A DNA stretch of 64,000 bases, taken from positions 21,585 through 85,584 of the forward strand of contig JAGYIN010000008.1 of assembly GCA_018402665.1 (NCBI GenBank), in the 5' to 3' direction. Positions within the stretch are counted from its first letter, which is position 1; each line of letters opens with the position of its first letter. Origin of the DNA: Schleiferiaceae bacterium (GTDB lineage: Bacteria; Bacteroidota; Bacteroidia; Flavobacteriales; Schleiferiaceae). A program made the translations under genes and the position numbers. This document shows positions 35,936-44,959 of the stretch, piece by piece. The notes under the pieces were generated by a model that saw only the letters and a program-made list of their open reading frames with translations, did no database searches and was not told the DNA's origin.

Positions 35936-35972
35936 AAAAAACCCCAGTTCGCTATGCGAACCGGGGCTTTTC
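35936..35972. terminator. Bidirectional terminator; ends the tRNA-Cys transcript
   Basis: CCCC-A-GTTCGC / GCGAAC-C-GGGG stem with a three-base loop and A/T runs on both sides. On the minus strand it lies 9 bp past the tRNA-Cys 3' end. Confidence 0.85.
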
Positions 35973-35980
35973 TCATTCTG

Positions 35981-36051
35981 AGGTTCCGAGCGGACTCGAA
36001 CCGCTGTAGCTGGTTTTGCAGACCAGTGCCTAGCCACTCGGCCACGGAACC
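35981..36051 (-). tRNA. tRNA-Cys (GCA)
   Basis: A complete 71-nt cloverleaf on the minus strand: acceptor GGTTCCG / CGGAACC with discriminator U, anticodon arm CTGGT-CTGCAAA-ACCAG (anticodon GCA) and a T loop with GGTTCGAGTCC. CCA is not encoded. It lies 54 bp after folB on the same strand. Confidence 0.96.
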
Positions 36052-36105
36052 TTAGGGAGGCCAAAAATAGTAGAAAAATTGGTTTTGGCCCGAGTTTATT
36101 TTTTT

Positions 36106-36471
36106 CTATCGTTCTGCGGTGAACGTAAGTGCCACCCTTTCTACATCCCCGTTGATTGGGGGATTGAGTTTTGCTACGTTTACCCACGCTTTTTGAACGG
36201 ATGGGTGTTCACTCATTATGCGGTCAATCATGCGTTGACAGACGACTTCAAGAAGTTTAGCGCGAACGGCCATTTCTTCTTTGGCAATGGCATTGAGCGC
36301 CACATAATCTACGGTGTCGTTTAAATCGTCAGAGGCAACTGACGCGCTAAGGTCGGCCCAAACACTGATGTTGACTTCATAATTGGAGCCAATTACAGCC
36401 TCTTCATGCATGCAACCGTGGTTGGTGTATATGCGGATACCGTGAACGTCGATCTGATGTAATGCTGCCAT
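36106..36471 (-). CDS. folB: Dihydroneopterin aldolase
   Basis: 121 residues. Converts dihydroneopterin to 6-hydroxymethyl-dihydropterin in folate synthesis. Family features: IDVHGIRIYTNHGCMHEEAVIG near the N-terminus, NDTVDYVALNAIAKEEM, the LLEVVCQRMIDRI helix and the late VAKLNPPINGDVERVAL. Its start overlaps the gltX stop as TAATG, so it is coupled to gltX. Confidence 0.93.
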   Translation of the reverse strand: MAALHQIDVHGIRIYTNHGCMHEEAVIGSNYEVNISVWADLSASVASDDLNDTVDYVALNAIAKEEMAVRAKLLEVVCQRMIDRIMSEHPSVQKAWVNVAKLNPPINGDVERVALTFTAER

Positions 36472-37994
36472 TATCCCAACACTTCAATTGCTTTAGAAAT
36501 ACGTGCGAGCACCTCGTCTTTGCCTAAGACAGCGCAAATGGTAAACATGCTTGGCCCCATGCCTTTTCCAGTTACCGCAAGACGGAAGGAAGGACCAACC
36601 TTACCAAAGCCCAGTTCCTTTTCCGTTAAATAGCCTTTAAAGCAAGCTTCAATAGCTTCGGAAGTAAAGTCGGGCAGTGCTTTAAATCGCGCTGCGAGAT
36701 CCTTCATCATTGGGGCACTTTCCTCGTTCCATTTTTTAGCACGAGTTTTCTCGTCGTACTCCGTGGGTGTTTCAAAAAGGAAACGGCCTTCTTCGAGTAA
36801 ATCCTGCGGGAAGGTCGCGCGTTCACTCATCATCGTTGCGATAGTACCGAGGTGCGCTTCGTTGTAGGACAGGCCTTCGTTATCTAATACATTTTTCAGT
36901 TCGTGTGCCAATTCTGCTTCGCTTAAATCGCGCAAATACAATTGGTTGAACCATTTACCTTTCTCAAAATCAAACTTAGCGCCAGACTTTGAAACCTTGC
37001 TCAAGTCGAAAGCATCAACCAGTCCTTGCAGGTCAAAAATTTCTTGTTCAGTACCGGGATTCCAACCCAATAACGCAAGCATGTTGATAAAGGCTCCTGG
37101 GAAGAAACCAAATTCGCGGTAGCCGCTTGCGGTTTCTCCTGTTTCATCGTTTTTCCAGTCGATCGGGAAAACCGGGAAGCCTAAACGGTCGCCGTCTCGC
37201 TTGCTCAGCTTTCCAGGTCCGTCTGGTTTTAGAAGAAGCGGGAGGTGGGCGAAGGTTGGACAATCCCAACCAAATGCTTCATACAGCATTACGTGCAGCG
37301 GTGCAGAAGGCAACCATTCTTCTCCACGAATGACATGGGTGATTTCCATTAAATGGTCGTCTACGATGTTGGCAAGGTGGTAGGTCGGCATTCCGTCCGC
37401 CTTAAACAAAACCTTATCGTCCATATTGTTCGTATTTACGCTGACCCATCCGCGAATGGTATCTTCAAAACGCACTTCGTGATCACGTGGAAGTTTGATG
37501 CGCACCACGTAAGGTTCGCCAGCAGCAACTTTAGCATCAACCTCTTCTTTGGGAAGGGTTAAGGAGTTCTTCATGTTGCCGCGTGTGATATAATTGTACT
37601 GCCAATTCGCCGCACCGGCATCTTTCGCCATTTGACGCATTGTGTCCAATTCTTCACCGGTATCAAAAGCGATATAGGCCTTATCTGCGGCCAACAAACG
37701 CTCTGCGTATTCGCGGTACATCGGTTTGCGCTCGCTTTGACGGTACGGCCCGTTGCCGCGGTCTTCGCCGCCAATACCCTCGTCAGGCGAAATACCACAC
37801 CACGCCAAAGCTTCTACGATATATTTCTCTGCACCCGCAACAAATCGAGTTTGGTCCGTATCTTCGATACGAAGCAAGAAGTCACCGCCGTGCTTTTTGG
37901 CGAATAAATAGTTGTACAAAGCGGTACGTACACCGCCTATGTGCAAGGGCCCCGTGGGTGAAGGAGCGAATCGAACGCGAACTTTTGAGCTCAT
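36471..37994 (-). CDS. gltX: Glutamate-tRNA ligase
   Basis: 507 residues, class I synthetase. HIGH-type motif in APSPTGPLHIGGVRTALYN and KMSKS-type motif in GKLSKRDGDRLGFPV. The helical C-terminal anticodon-binding region is complete. The ATG after a short leader is chosen over an upstream in-frame start because the family begins MxxKVRVRFAPSPTG. A TACCTTTG box lies 22 nt upstream. Confidence 0.97.
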   Translation of the reverse strand: MSSKVRVRFAPSPTGPLHIGGVRTALYNYLFAKKHGGDFLLRIEDTDQTRFVAGAEKYIVEALAWCGISPDEGIGGEDRGNGPYRQSERKPMYREYAERLLAADKAYIAFDTGEELDTMRQMAKDAGAANWQYNYITRGNMKNSLTLPKEEVDAKVAAGEPYVVRIKLPRDHEVRFEDTIRGWVSVNTNNMDDKVLFKADGMPTYHLANIVDDHLMEITHVIRGEEWLPSAPLHVMLYEAFGWDCPTFAHLPLLLKPDGPGKLSKRDGDRLGFPVFPIDWKNDETGETASGYREFGFFPGAFINMLALLGWNPGTEQEIFDLQGLVDAFDLSKVSKSGAKFDFEKGKWFNQLYLRDLSEAELAHELKNVLDNEGLSYNEAHLGTIATMMSERATFPQDLLEEGRFLFETPTEYDEKTRAKKWNEESAPMMKDLAARFKALPDFTSEAIEACFKGYLTEKELGFGKVGPSFRLAVTGKGMGPSMFTICAVLGKDEVLARISKAIEVLG

Positions 37995-38016
37995 GTTTAT
38001 GTCGTTATAATTGGCG

Positions 38017-38024
38017 CAAAGGTA
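38017..38024 (-). promoter_or_regulatory. Putative -7 promoter box of gltX-folB
   Basis: TACCTTTG on the minus strand, an exact TAnnTTTG match; a near -33 TTTC lies 19 bp upstream of it. Confidence 0.45.
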
Positions 38025-38050
38025 CAATCGCCTAAACCATTAGGAAACAC

Positions 38051-38058
38051 TAACTTTG
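38051..38058 (+). promoter_or_regulatory. Putative -7 promoter box of the bacilliredoxin gene
   Basis: TAACTTTG, an exact TAnnTTTG match 24 nt before the ATG. No -33 TTTG at normal spacing. Confidence 0.4.
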
Positions 38059-38082
38059 TTTAGATAAAAACACAATCAAAAT

Positions 38083-38496
38083 ATGTACCCAGAAGAAATG
38101 ATCGCGCCCATGCGCGCGGAGCTAGCGAATAGCGGATATACGGAAACAAAGACTGCAGACGAAGTAAAATCAGCAATTAACGCAGACGGAACGACGTTTG
38201 TTGTAGTAAATTCTGTTTGTGGATGTGCAGCAGGATCTGCGCGTCCAGCAGCGATGGCCGTGGCAAAATCGGCGGTGAAACCTACTCGAATGATCACTGT
38301 TTTTGCAGGTAATGACGTTGAAGCGGTGAATGAAGCGCGCAGTATGATGCAACCTTTCCCTCCGTCGTCACCGTCAATGGCGTTGTTTAAAAACGGTGAA
38401 TTGGTCCACATGGTAGAACGCCATCACATTGAAGGCCGCACCGCTGAAATGATCGCTGGAAACCTGCTTTCCGCTTTCGAAGAGCACTGCAAATAA
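38083..38496 (+). CDS. BrxA/BrxB family bacilliredoxin
   Basis: 137 residues, thioredoxin-like. The active-site CGC motif appears as NSVCGCAAGSARP, and SSPSMALFKNGELVHMVERH matches the family C-terminal half. In Firmicutes such proteins remove bacillithiol from oxidised proteins. Many Bacteroidota carry this family; whether this host makes bacillithiol is not visible here. It is followed 30 bp later by the sulfur amino acid PLP enzyme. Confidence 0.9.
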   Translation: MYPEEMIAPMRAELANSGYTETKTADEVKSAINADGTTFVVVNSVCGCAAGSARPAAMAVAKSAVKPTRMITVFAGNDVEAVNEARSMMQPFPPSSPSMALFKNGELVHMVERHHIEGRTAEMIAGNLLSAFEEHCK

Positions 38497-38526
38497 CAGA
38501 CCTACAGAACACCACCACAGCACGCA

Positions 38527-39681
38527 ATGGACGACAAGAACTTACATATTGAAACCTTAGCTATTCACGGTGGACAGCAGCACGACCCTTCTACAGGAGC
38601 CGTAATGCCGCCTATTTATCAAACCTCGACATATGTTCAGGAATACCCCGGACAGCATAAGGGTTATGAATACAGCCGAAGTGGAAACCCAACGCGCACG
38701 GCCCTAGAAAATGCTATTGCGAGTATCGAAGGCGGTACCCACGGCGCAGCTTTTGGTTCAGGTTTAGCAGCCATCGATTGCATGTTAAAGTTCTTAAGTC
38801 CCGGTGACGAAGTCATTGCGTGCAACGATTTATACGGCGGTACGTACCGATTATTCACAAAGATGTTCTCCAACTACGGCATCCAATTCAAATTTGTCGA
38901 CATGAGCAACGACCAGTGGCACAGCGCTGTGAGCGAATCGACAAAAATGCTGTGGATGGAAACGCCGACCAATCCAATGCTCAATGTTTTAGACATTGAG
39001 GCGGCTTCAAAAGTGGCGAAAGCACACGGACTGATCCTTGTCGTGGACAACACCTTTGCCACGCCGTACTTGCAACGCCCATTAGATTTAGGTGCGGATG
39101 TGGTTATGCACAGCGGCACGAAGTATTTGGGCGGACATAGTGATGTGGTTTTAGGATTACTGGCAACGAAAGATGAGGCCATAGCTGAAAAGATGTATTT
39201 CATTCAAAACGCATCCGGCGCGGTTCTAGGTCCTATGGACAGTTTTTTAGCGTTACGTGGAATCAAAACCTTGCATGTACGCATGGACAGGCATTGCGAA
39301 AACGGCGAGGCTGTTGCACATTACCTCGAGGCACACCCTGCAGTCGGAAACGTATATTGGCCGGGGCTTAAGGACCATAATGGTCACGAAGTTGCGAAAC
39401 GACAAATGAAGAAATTCGGCGGAATGGTAAGCTTTACCGTCAAAGGTGCCGGTTTTGAAAAAACCGCTGAGGTGGTAAGTGCCCTTCGTGTGTTTACACT
39501 GGCAGAAAGTTTGGGTGGCGTGGAATCTCTAGCGGGACATCCAGCATCCATGACACATGCGTCTATTCCTAAGGAAGAGCGTGAGAAAGTAGGGGTTACA
39601 GATAACCTTATTCGCCTTTCTGTGGGCATTGAAAATGTACAAGATTTGCTTGCTGATCTGGAGCAGGCACTCGCAAAATAA
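38527..39681 (+). CDS. Cys/Met-metabolism PLP enzyme (cystathionine gamma-synthase or lyase)
   Basis: 384 residues of the trans-sulfuration fold-type I family. Seen: YQTSTYVQEYPGQHKGYEYSRSGNPTR, substrate loop METPTNPMLNVLD, the PLP lysine in MHSGTKYLGGHSDV, and SLGGVESLAGHPASMTHASI. Sequence alone does not settle whether it makes cystathionine (MetB) or cleaves it (MccB). It lies in the same direction as the bacilliredoxin gene, fitting thiol metabolism. Confidence 0.9.
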   Translation: MDDKNLHIETLAIHGGQQHDPSTGAVMPPIYQTSTYVQEYPGQHKGYEYSRSGNPTRTALENAIASIEGGTHGAAFGSGLAAIDCMLKFLSPGDEVIACNDLYGGTYRLFTKMFSNYGIQFKFVDMSNDQWHSAVSESTKMLWMETPTNPMLNVLDIEAASKVAKAHGLILVVDNTFATPYLQRPLDLGADVVMHSGTKYLGGHSDVVLGLLATKDEAIAEKMYFIQNASGAVLGPMDSFLALRGIKTLHVRMDRHCENGEAVAHYLEAHPAVGNVYWPGLKDHNGHEVAKRQMKKFGGMVSFTVKGAGFEKTAEVVSALRVFTLAESLGGVESLAGHPASMTHASIPKEEREKVGVTDNLIRLSVGIENVQDLLADLEQALAK

Positions 39682-39687
39682 CAGCGT

Positions 39688-40356
39688 ATGAATAGCAAGT
39701 TTGCCGTTATAGGCCTTGGTGTTTTTGGATCAGCGATTGCGCGCAAGCTTGCTGAGCGTGGTGCCGATGTAATGGCCATTGATGAAAGTGAAGAGAAAGT
39801 GCAGCGCATGGCGCAAGACGTTCCCTTTGCGGTTGCGCTTGATGCAACGAACAAACAAGCGTTAGAAGCACAAAACATCCAAGACATGGATGCAGTGGTA
39901 GTGAGCATAGGCTCGAGCTTCCAGGAGATGCTTTTATGTGTTTTCCAATTGCAAGAAATGGGCGTGAAGAAAATCATTGCACGCGCGCAGGGACCCGTAC
40001 AGCGGAAAATTCTTGAGAAAATGGGGCTTCAGCATATTTTGAGTCCGGAGCAGGAGGTTGCAAACAATGTTGTTGAGCAATTGACCAATCCGGGGGTGCT
40101 CATGTGTGTTCAATTACCAGATAATTACGAAATTATTGAAGTTGAGGCACCGGTAAAAATAATTGGCCGCACGCTTGAGGATATTGGGCTGCGTAAAAAG
40201 TACAACATCAATTTAGTCACCGTTCTTCGCAAAGAAGGCGACGGTCACCACATCAATGGTGTACCCGGGCCAGATAGCGTAGTGAACAATGGAGATATCA
40301 TTTTGGTGTTTGGCAAGATCAAAGACATTAATCGCTTTATTGAAATTAACGCTTGA
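39688..40356 (+). CDS. TrkA/KtrA family potassium uptake regulator
   Basis: 222 residues with an N-terminal RCK nucleotide-binding domain (FAVIGLGVFGSAIARKLAERGADVMAID) and a C-terminal RCK_C domain (from about residue 140). Such subunits gate Trk/Ktr channels in response to ATP/ADP or NAD(H), and some bind c-di-AMP. No channel gene is adjacent. The stop overlaps the next ATG as TGATG. Confidence 0.9.
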   Translation: MNSKFAVIGLGVFGSAIARKLAERGADVMAIDESEEKVQRMAQDVPFAVALDATNKQALEAQNIQDMDAVVVSIGSSFQEMLLCVFQLQEMGVKKIIARAQGPVQRKILEKMGLQHILSPEQEVANNVVEQLTNPGVLMCVQLPDNYEIIEVEAPVKIIGRTLEDIGLRKKYNINLVTVLRKEGDGHHINGVPGPDSVVNNGDIILVFGKIKDINRFIEINA

Positions 40357-41069
40357 TGTCCGCTCCAAAGCGCATGATCGTTACCGGGGTCAGCTCGGGA
40401 ATAGGATGGGCTATTGCAGCCGAAGCCTTGCGCTTAGGGTGGCACGTTGAGGGAATAGGACGAAACGCACCGGCCTTACTTACAGCGCATCCACGCGGTT
40501 CTTTCACCTCGTGTGATTTGAGTGATAGAACAGCGGTAAACGACTTAACATTGACCACCGAGCAGTCCTATGAACTGACCGTATTAGTGAACAACGCAGG
40601 CACTTTGGGTCCGGTAAAACCGGCGAAAAAGGTGAGCTGGGCGGAAATTGATCATTGCATTACGTTGAACACGAGCAGTGCCATGCTATTGAGCGCCAAA
40701 TTTCTAAGGGAGGTCGCTGGTGAGAAACAATTGTACTTTACAGGCTCCGGCGCTGCAGAGTTTGCCATTGAAGGTTGGAGTGCGTATTGTGCCTCAAAAG
40801 CAGCCGTGCACATGTATGCGTCTGTACTCGCGAAAGAGCATCCCGAGCTCAGAATTCACGCTTTTAGACCGGGAAAAGTACATACGCCGATGCAGGCGGA
40901 GATTCGCGCTACTACCGCCGAAGATTTTCCGGGCGTTGGTCATTTTGTAGAAGAATTTGAATCAGGAAACCTTGTCCTTCCCGAAACGGTAGCGGCTTCT
41001 TTGCTGCACGTTATAGAACGAAAAGATGAAATCCCTGTTATTTTTAGTACCTCAAACTATACAGTATGA
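40356..41069 (+). CDS. Short-chain dehydrogenase/reductase (sepiapterin-reductase-like)
   Basis: 237 residues. Classical SDR features: cofactor loop TGVSSGIGWAIA, LVNNAG, catalytic Ser in FTGSGAAEFA and YCASK active site (Tyr-x3-Lys). The HAFRPGKVHTPMQAEIR segment resembles sepiapterin and benzil reductases; substrate unknown. It is coupled to the upstream TrkA-type gene and overlaps the next start. Confidence 0.85.
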   Translation: MSAPKRMIVTGVSSGIGWAIAAEALRLGWHVEGIGRNAPALLTAHPRGSFTSCDLSDRTAVNDLTLTTEQSYELTVLVNNAGTLGPVKPAKKVSWAEIDHCITLNTSSAMLLSAKFLREVAGEKQLYFTGSGAAEFAIEGWSAYCASKAAVHMYASVLAKEHPELRIHAFRPGKVHTPMQAEIRATTAEDFPGVGHFVEEFESGNLVLPETVAASLLHVIERKDEIPVIFSTSNYTV

Positions 41070-41557
41070 AAAAGACCCTTTTAACTTTGATCACCGCAGG
41101 CGCTTTATTCGCCGTTTCTTGTACCACAGACCCCGTTGCTACAGAAACCTTTATTCGTGAAGATGTGGTTGGGGAATGGACGGTAAATCAGGTCGCCTAC
41201 AGCGGTGAAATGCCTAATCCCATAAATCCATCGGCACTTATGCAGTTCAGCGGTATAGGAACCCAGCTGTATGGAAAAATCAACATTTACGAAATGCCGG
41301 ATACCGGTAACTTGCATGTAGACTTTGTAGCCAATCTAAACACGATTCAGGTTCCGGTTAGCTTGATCAGTGGTGGGACATGGTACCTTGAAAATAACGA
41401 TAGTACGTTAGTCCTCGATAATGATAGCGTGAGCTATGCTTTTAAGATGATTAGTGGATTACCAACACAGCAGATTTGGCAGACGTCGTTCATGCAAATT
41501 CCTGCCGATAGCAGTTATTGGGCGGATATCGACTTAGAATTGACCTTGATTAAATAA
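41066..41557 (+). CDS. Hypothetical lipoprotein
   Basis: 163 residues with a clear lipobox, FAVSC (Cys20). The rest alternates short beta strands (VGEWTVNQVAYSG, GTWYLENNDSTLVLDNDSV), consistent with a small beta-barrel or lipocalin-like fold. No family recognised. It overlaps the SDR stop as ATGA and is followed by trpS 7 bp later, so it lies within a longer transcript. Confidence 0.75.
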   Translation: MKKTLLTLITAGALFAVSCTTDPVATETFIREDVVGEWTVNQVAYSGEMPNPINPSALMQFSGIGTQLYGKINIYEMPDTGNLHVDFVANLNTIQVPVSLISGGTWYLENNDSTLVLDNDSVSYAFKMISGLPTQQIWQTSFMQIPADSSYWADIDLELTLIK

Positions 41558-41564
41558 GAAACGA

Positions 41565-42533
41565 ATGGCAAGAGTACTTACAGGTATTCAAAGTTCAGGA
41601 CGCCAGCATCTAGGAAACATTCTAGGTGCAATACGTCCGGCGATAGAAATGAGTAAAGACCCCAAAAACGAGGCGTTTTTATTTATAGCAGATTTGCACA
41701 GCTTGACCACGGTAAAGGACCCGGAACTGCGGAAGGAAAACCTTTTAGCTACTGCGGCCGCATGGCTTGCTTGTGGTCTAGATCCTGAGAAGGTGGTATT
41801 CTACGCGCAAAGCGACTTACCCGAGTGTACGGAATTAACGTGGTACTTAAACTGCTTTACGCCGTACCCTATGCTTGCCAACGCCCATAGTTTTAAAGAT
41901 AAAAGCGATAACCTCAGCGACGTGAATGCGGGGTTGTTTGATTATCCGGTTTTAATGGCGTCGGACATTTTATTGTACGATGCGGAATTGGTCCCTGTTG
42001 GGAAGGATCAGAAGCAACACCTCGAAATCACACGCGATTTAGCCAGCAGTTTTAACCACCGTTATGGAGATACTTTTGTGGCTCCAGAGGCCCGTATTGC
42101 GGCATCTGTAATGACTATTCCAGGCACAGACGGTCGTAAGATGAGCAAGAGCTACGGCAACGTTATTGATGTGTTTTTGCCCAAGAAGCAACTAAAGAAG
42201 CAGGTCATGGGTATTGTCACGGATTCGACGCCGCTTGAAGAGCCGAAAGACCCTGAGACGTGCCATGTATATGCCCTATATAAACTTTTAGCCGCTCCAG
42301 AACAGACGGAAGCATTGGCCGCGAAATACCGCGGAGGGAACTTTGGATACGGTCATGCGAAAACCGCACTTTTAGAGCTGATTCTAGAAGAATTTGCGGA
42401 TGCGCGTGAGCGTTTCGATTATTATATGGCGCATCCGGACGAAGTAAGTAAGGCGCTGAAAATAGGTGCGGATAAAGCGCGTCCTATCGCTCAGGCAACA
42501 TTAGGTCGGGTCCGCGAGAAACTGGGCTTCTAG
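41565..42533 (+). CDS. trpS: Tryptophan-tRNA ligase
   Basis: 322 residues, class I synthetase. The HIGH-type motif is SGRQHLGNILGA and the KMSKS motif is DGRKMSKSYGNVI, both intact. The length matches bacterial TrpRS. It is convergent with the kelch-like secreted gene, whose stop lies 1 bp beyond, and last in a run of plus-strand genes starting near 38.1 kb. Confidence 0.97.
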   Translation: MARVLTGIQSSGRQHLGNILGAIRPAIEMSKDPKNEAFLFIADLHSLTTVKDPELRKENLLATAAAWLACGLDPEKVVFYAQSDLPECTELTWYLNCFTPYPMLANAHSFKDKSDNLSDVNAGLFDYPVLMASDILLYDAELVPVGKDQKQHLEITRDLASSFNHRYGDTFVAPEARIAASVMTIPGTDGRKMSKSYGNVIDVFLPKKQLKKQVMGIVTDSTPLEEPKDPETCHVYALYKLLAAPEQTEALAAKYRGGNFGYGHAKTALLELILEEFADARERFDYYMAHPDEVSKALKIGADKARPIAQATLGRVREKLGF

Positions 42534-42534
42534 C

Positions 42535-44124
42535 TCACTTCCAAATAAAGGAAATCCGTTGTTGGAAACCGCCTGCTTGTGTGGCGGTAAGCACATAGGT
42601 GCCTGAGCTGAGGTTGAGCTGGCCTAAATCCATGGTGTTCTTGCCCAATTTAGAGGGAACAGAGGTACTGTACATCAGCTGACCGCTTGTACTCAGAATT
42701 TCAAAGTGCGTATCTACTGCGCTGGGGCTCATTAATTGGACAACGAGCTTCTCGCTTGTCGGGTTAGGCCGCACCTGTATCGCAAGTCTTCGATCGTTAG
42801 GATCGTGTGTAGTTACAGACAAACCCGAATTTCGTACCAGGGCAACTTCATAGATGTTCGCCGTTGCAACAGAGGCGTTGGTCATTCCTCCGAAGAACAC
42901 GTTTTGGGCGGGAGACTTAATACCTCCAAACAGGTGACCGATCTGCGTGGTATCTGCCCCAATAGAATCGGCCAAAAAGATTGCGCCGGTTTGTGCCAAA
43001 ACTGAAGAAGGAAAGAACTCCGCACCGGCTCCGTAATATCCCGGCATTTCCGTACTCATCTCTGCTTCCGTATAGTTGCCGTTGCGTTTTTCAACTAGAC
43101 CAATGGTCGTAACGAACGGTACGTCGTTATCTTGTGTTAGCGTTCCATTCGCATAGTAGTACTGCGCTATTCCGCCAAAAAATAAAGTATACATCGCCGA
43201 TTTATTTTCTCCAAAAAGAGATGCTGTAGGACAGTGGTAGTGGTTCAGGTATTGCGAAAATCCAGCGATGGGCGAGATACCGGTATCTCTAACTTCGACG
43301 GGATTTAAAAACGGAAGGTTCGCTGTTTTCTGAAAGACACCGGACCACGCGGTAATGTAGGTTTCACTTCCGTCCGTCATGTAGGTAACGTTGTAATCGC
43401 GTCGGTGAAGCTCATCGGTATCGATCATATATGGATCAAACGTATGACTTAGGTTGGGGAACGCGCCATTTACGGTAAAAGGACGTACCGCTTCAGTGTA
43501 AGATTGTACATAGGTATTGTGTCCCATAGGGTTGTATTGTCCGTCAAAGCGGTGTCCGCCTATGAGATAAAACGTTCCGTCCAATTCTAAAAGCTTTCCT
43601 CCCGTAACCGCAAATGCGCTGTCCTGCACGCTTTGATATGCCGTGGTATCCACAGCACCGTTTGCGGTGATTGCGGTGATCATTGCGGGTACATCAATCA
43701 CGGTGAGTCTGGGGTGCGTGATGTGGACACTGGTAGAAGAGAGTCCGTAGCCGCCCGCGATGTAGAGCAAATTCCCTTTTTGATGAAAGTTTGCATTGGT
43801 GGAAGAGAGTTGTGCCTCTACGCTATCGTTCGCGAAGCCAGATAAAGGTGCCTGCGTATATGTTTTTGCCACAGGGTCAATAACGTACATGTAGGTATTG
43901 TGCCCGTTGGCATCGAATGCTTGCCAGGGTTGGCGTTGGTGAAGACCATCTAATCGGCCCCCAATGATGAGCCATTTTCCGTTGTGCTCGCCCGCTGCAT
44001 ACGACTGTATGCCTGGAAGGCCAGAGATTGTAATGGGCGTAAGCACGACGTCAAACGGGAACGTCGACTGTGCGGAAGCTAGGGTTTGTACTAGGAAAAC
44101 TAGAAGTACGGCGGTTTTTTTCAT
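42535..44124 (-). CDS. Secreted kelch-like protein with type IX sorting domain
   Basis: 529 residues. Signal peptide ends near LASAQS. The body has repeated strands with paired Gly and Trp/Tyr/His (KWLIIGGRLDG, NLLYIAGGYGLS, TFYLIGGHRFDG), fitting a kelch-type beta propeller. The last ~80 residues (IQVRPNPTSEKLVVQL to ISFIWK) match the type A C-terminal sorting domain read by the type IX secretion system, the system to which porW in this window belongs. The ligand is unknown. A start upstream of the signal peptide is rejected. Confidence 0.85.
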   Translation of the reverse strand: MKKTAVLLVFLVQTLASAQSTFPFDVVLTPITISGLPGIQSYAAGEHNGKWLIIGGRLDGLHQRQPWQAFDANGHNTYMYVIDPVAKTYTQAPLSGFANDSVEAQLSSTNANFHQKGNLLYIAGGYGLSSTSVHITHPRLTVIDVPAMITAITANGAVDTTAYQSVQDSAFAVTGGKLLELDGTFYLIGGHRFDGQYNPMGHNTYVQSYTEAVRPFTVNGAFPNLSHTFDPYMIDTDELHRRDYNVTYMTDGSETYITAWSGVFQKTANLPFLNPVEVRDTGISPIAGFSQYLNHYHCPTASLFGENKSAMYTLFFGGIAQYYYANGTLTQDNDVPFVTTIGLVEKRNGNYTEAEMSTEMPGYYGAGAEFFPSSVLAQTGAIFLADSIGADTTQIGHLFGGIKSPAQNVFFGGMTNASVATANIYEVALVRNSGLSVTTHDPNDRRLAIQVRPNPTSEKLVVQLMSPSAVDTHFEILSTSGQLMYSTSVPSKLGKNTMDLGQLNLSSGTYVLTATQAGGFQQRISFIWK

Positions 44125-44158
44125 AACGCTAAGATATTCAGTTGTTAAGATTAATAAG

Positions 44159-44172
44159 GTGATAAAAATCAC
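44159..44172. promoter_or_regulatory. Crp/Fnr-type palindrome between the kelch gene and plsC
   Basis: GTGAT-AAAA-ATCAC, a perfect inverted repeat with the TGAT-N4-ATCA core of Crp/Fnr-family sites. It lies 35 bp before the kelch-gene ATG and 27 bp before plsC, so it could control either. Confidence 0.4.
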
Positions 44173-44198
44173 ATGCACATATACCCTATTTTAGCGCC

Positions 44199-44954
44199 GT
44201 GAAAGTGTTTAGTTACATACATCATGTGTGGTATTATTTGGTTGCGCTAGTGACCATCGTTCTGCTGCTGCCGGCGTTATTGTGGACGGCACGTCCCGGC
44301 GGGAACTACCACCACTTTTTCAAAGTAGCAAAAGTGTGGTCTTGGATGTATTTAGTGGGTATGGGGGTTTGGCCCCGCCCGGGAAAGTACCAGCTTAAGC
44401 ACGATGGACCGGTGGTTTTAAGCCCAAACCACGGATCAGATTTAGACATTCCCCTCACATTTTTAGCTTCCCCAACACCGGTCGTTTTCATGGGAAAAGC
44501 GGAGCTGTTAAAGCTTCCGTTGTTTGGCTATTTCTTCAAGCAAACGAGTATAGCGGTTGATCGCTCTTCTTTTAGCGGCAGAAAACAAGCCATGATAGAT
44601 GCCGACCAAAAAATTAAAGAGGGATTTAGCGTTTGTATTTTTCCAGAAGGAGGAATTCCGCCGCAGAAGTATGTAATGCGGGGATTTAAAGCGGGAGCGT
44701 TCAAGCTTGCCGTTGAAAACAAAATCCCTGTTGTATTGCTCAGTATTTATCAGAGCAAGTTCCGCTTTGGCGACTGGGGACAACCCTCAAGTATGGGGCC
44801 TGTTGATACCAAAGTTCTGGGCGAGTATTGGGCAGACGCTGAAGCGACGAACCCGGTGCAAGAATTGATGGACCGGTCGTATAGAATTTTAGCCGCTGAT
44901 TTGAAAAACTGGGGCCATACCGGTGAAGTTGTTTTACCTTTGGAGGAGAATTAA
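44199..44954 (+). CDS. plsC: 1-acyl-sn-glycerol-3-phosphate acyltransferase
   Basis: 251 residues. One or two N-terminal membrane segments, then the HX4D motif NHGSDLDIP and the FPEGG block (CIFPEGGIPP) that binds the glycerol phosphate. It adds the second acyl chain to lysophosphatidic acid. gatC follows after 5 bp. Confidence 0.9.
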   Translation: MKVFSYIHHVWYYLVALVTIVLLLPALLWTARPGGNYHHFFKVAKVWSWMYLVGMGVWPRPGKYQLKHDGPVVLSPNHGSDLDIPLTFLASPTPVVFMGKAELLKLPLFGYFFKQTSIAVDRSSFSGRKQAMIDADQKIKEGFSVCIFPEGGIPPQKYVMRGFKAGAFKLAVENKIPVVLLSIYQSKFRFGDWGQPSSMGPVDTKVLGEYWADAEATNPVQELMDRSYRILAADLKNWGHTGEVVLPLEEN

Positions 44955-44959
44955 GAGCT

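Noticed and set aside
35504..36055. Long plus-strand frame across the end of gapN and tRNA-Cys
   Set aside because: It runs through gapN out of frame, several hairpins and a tRNA; no plausible protein.
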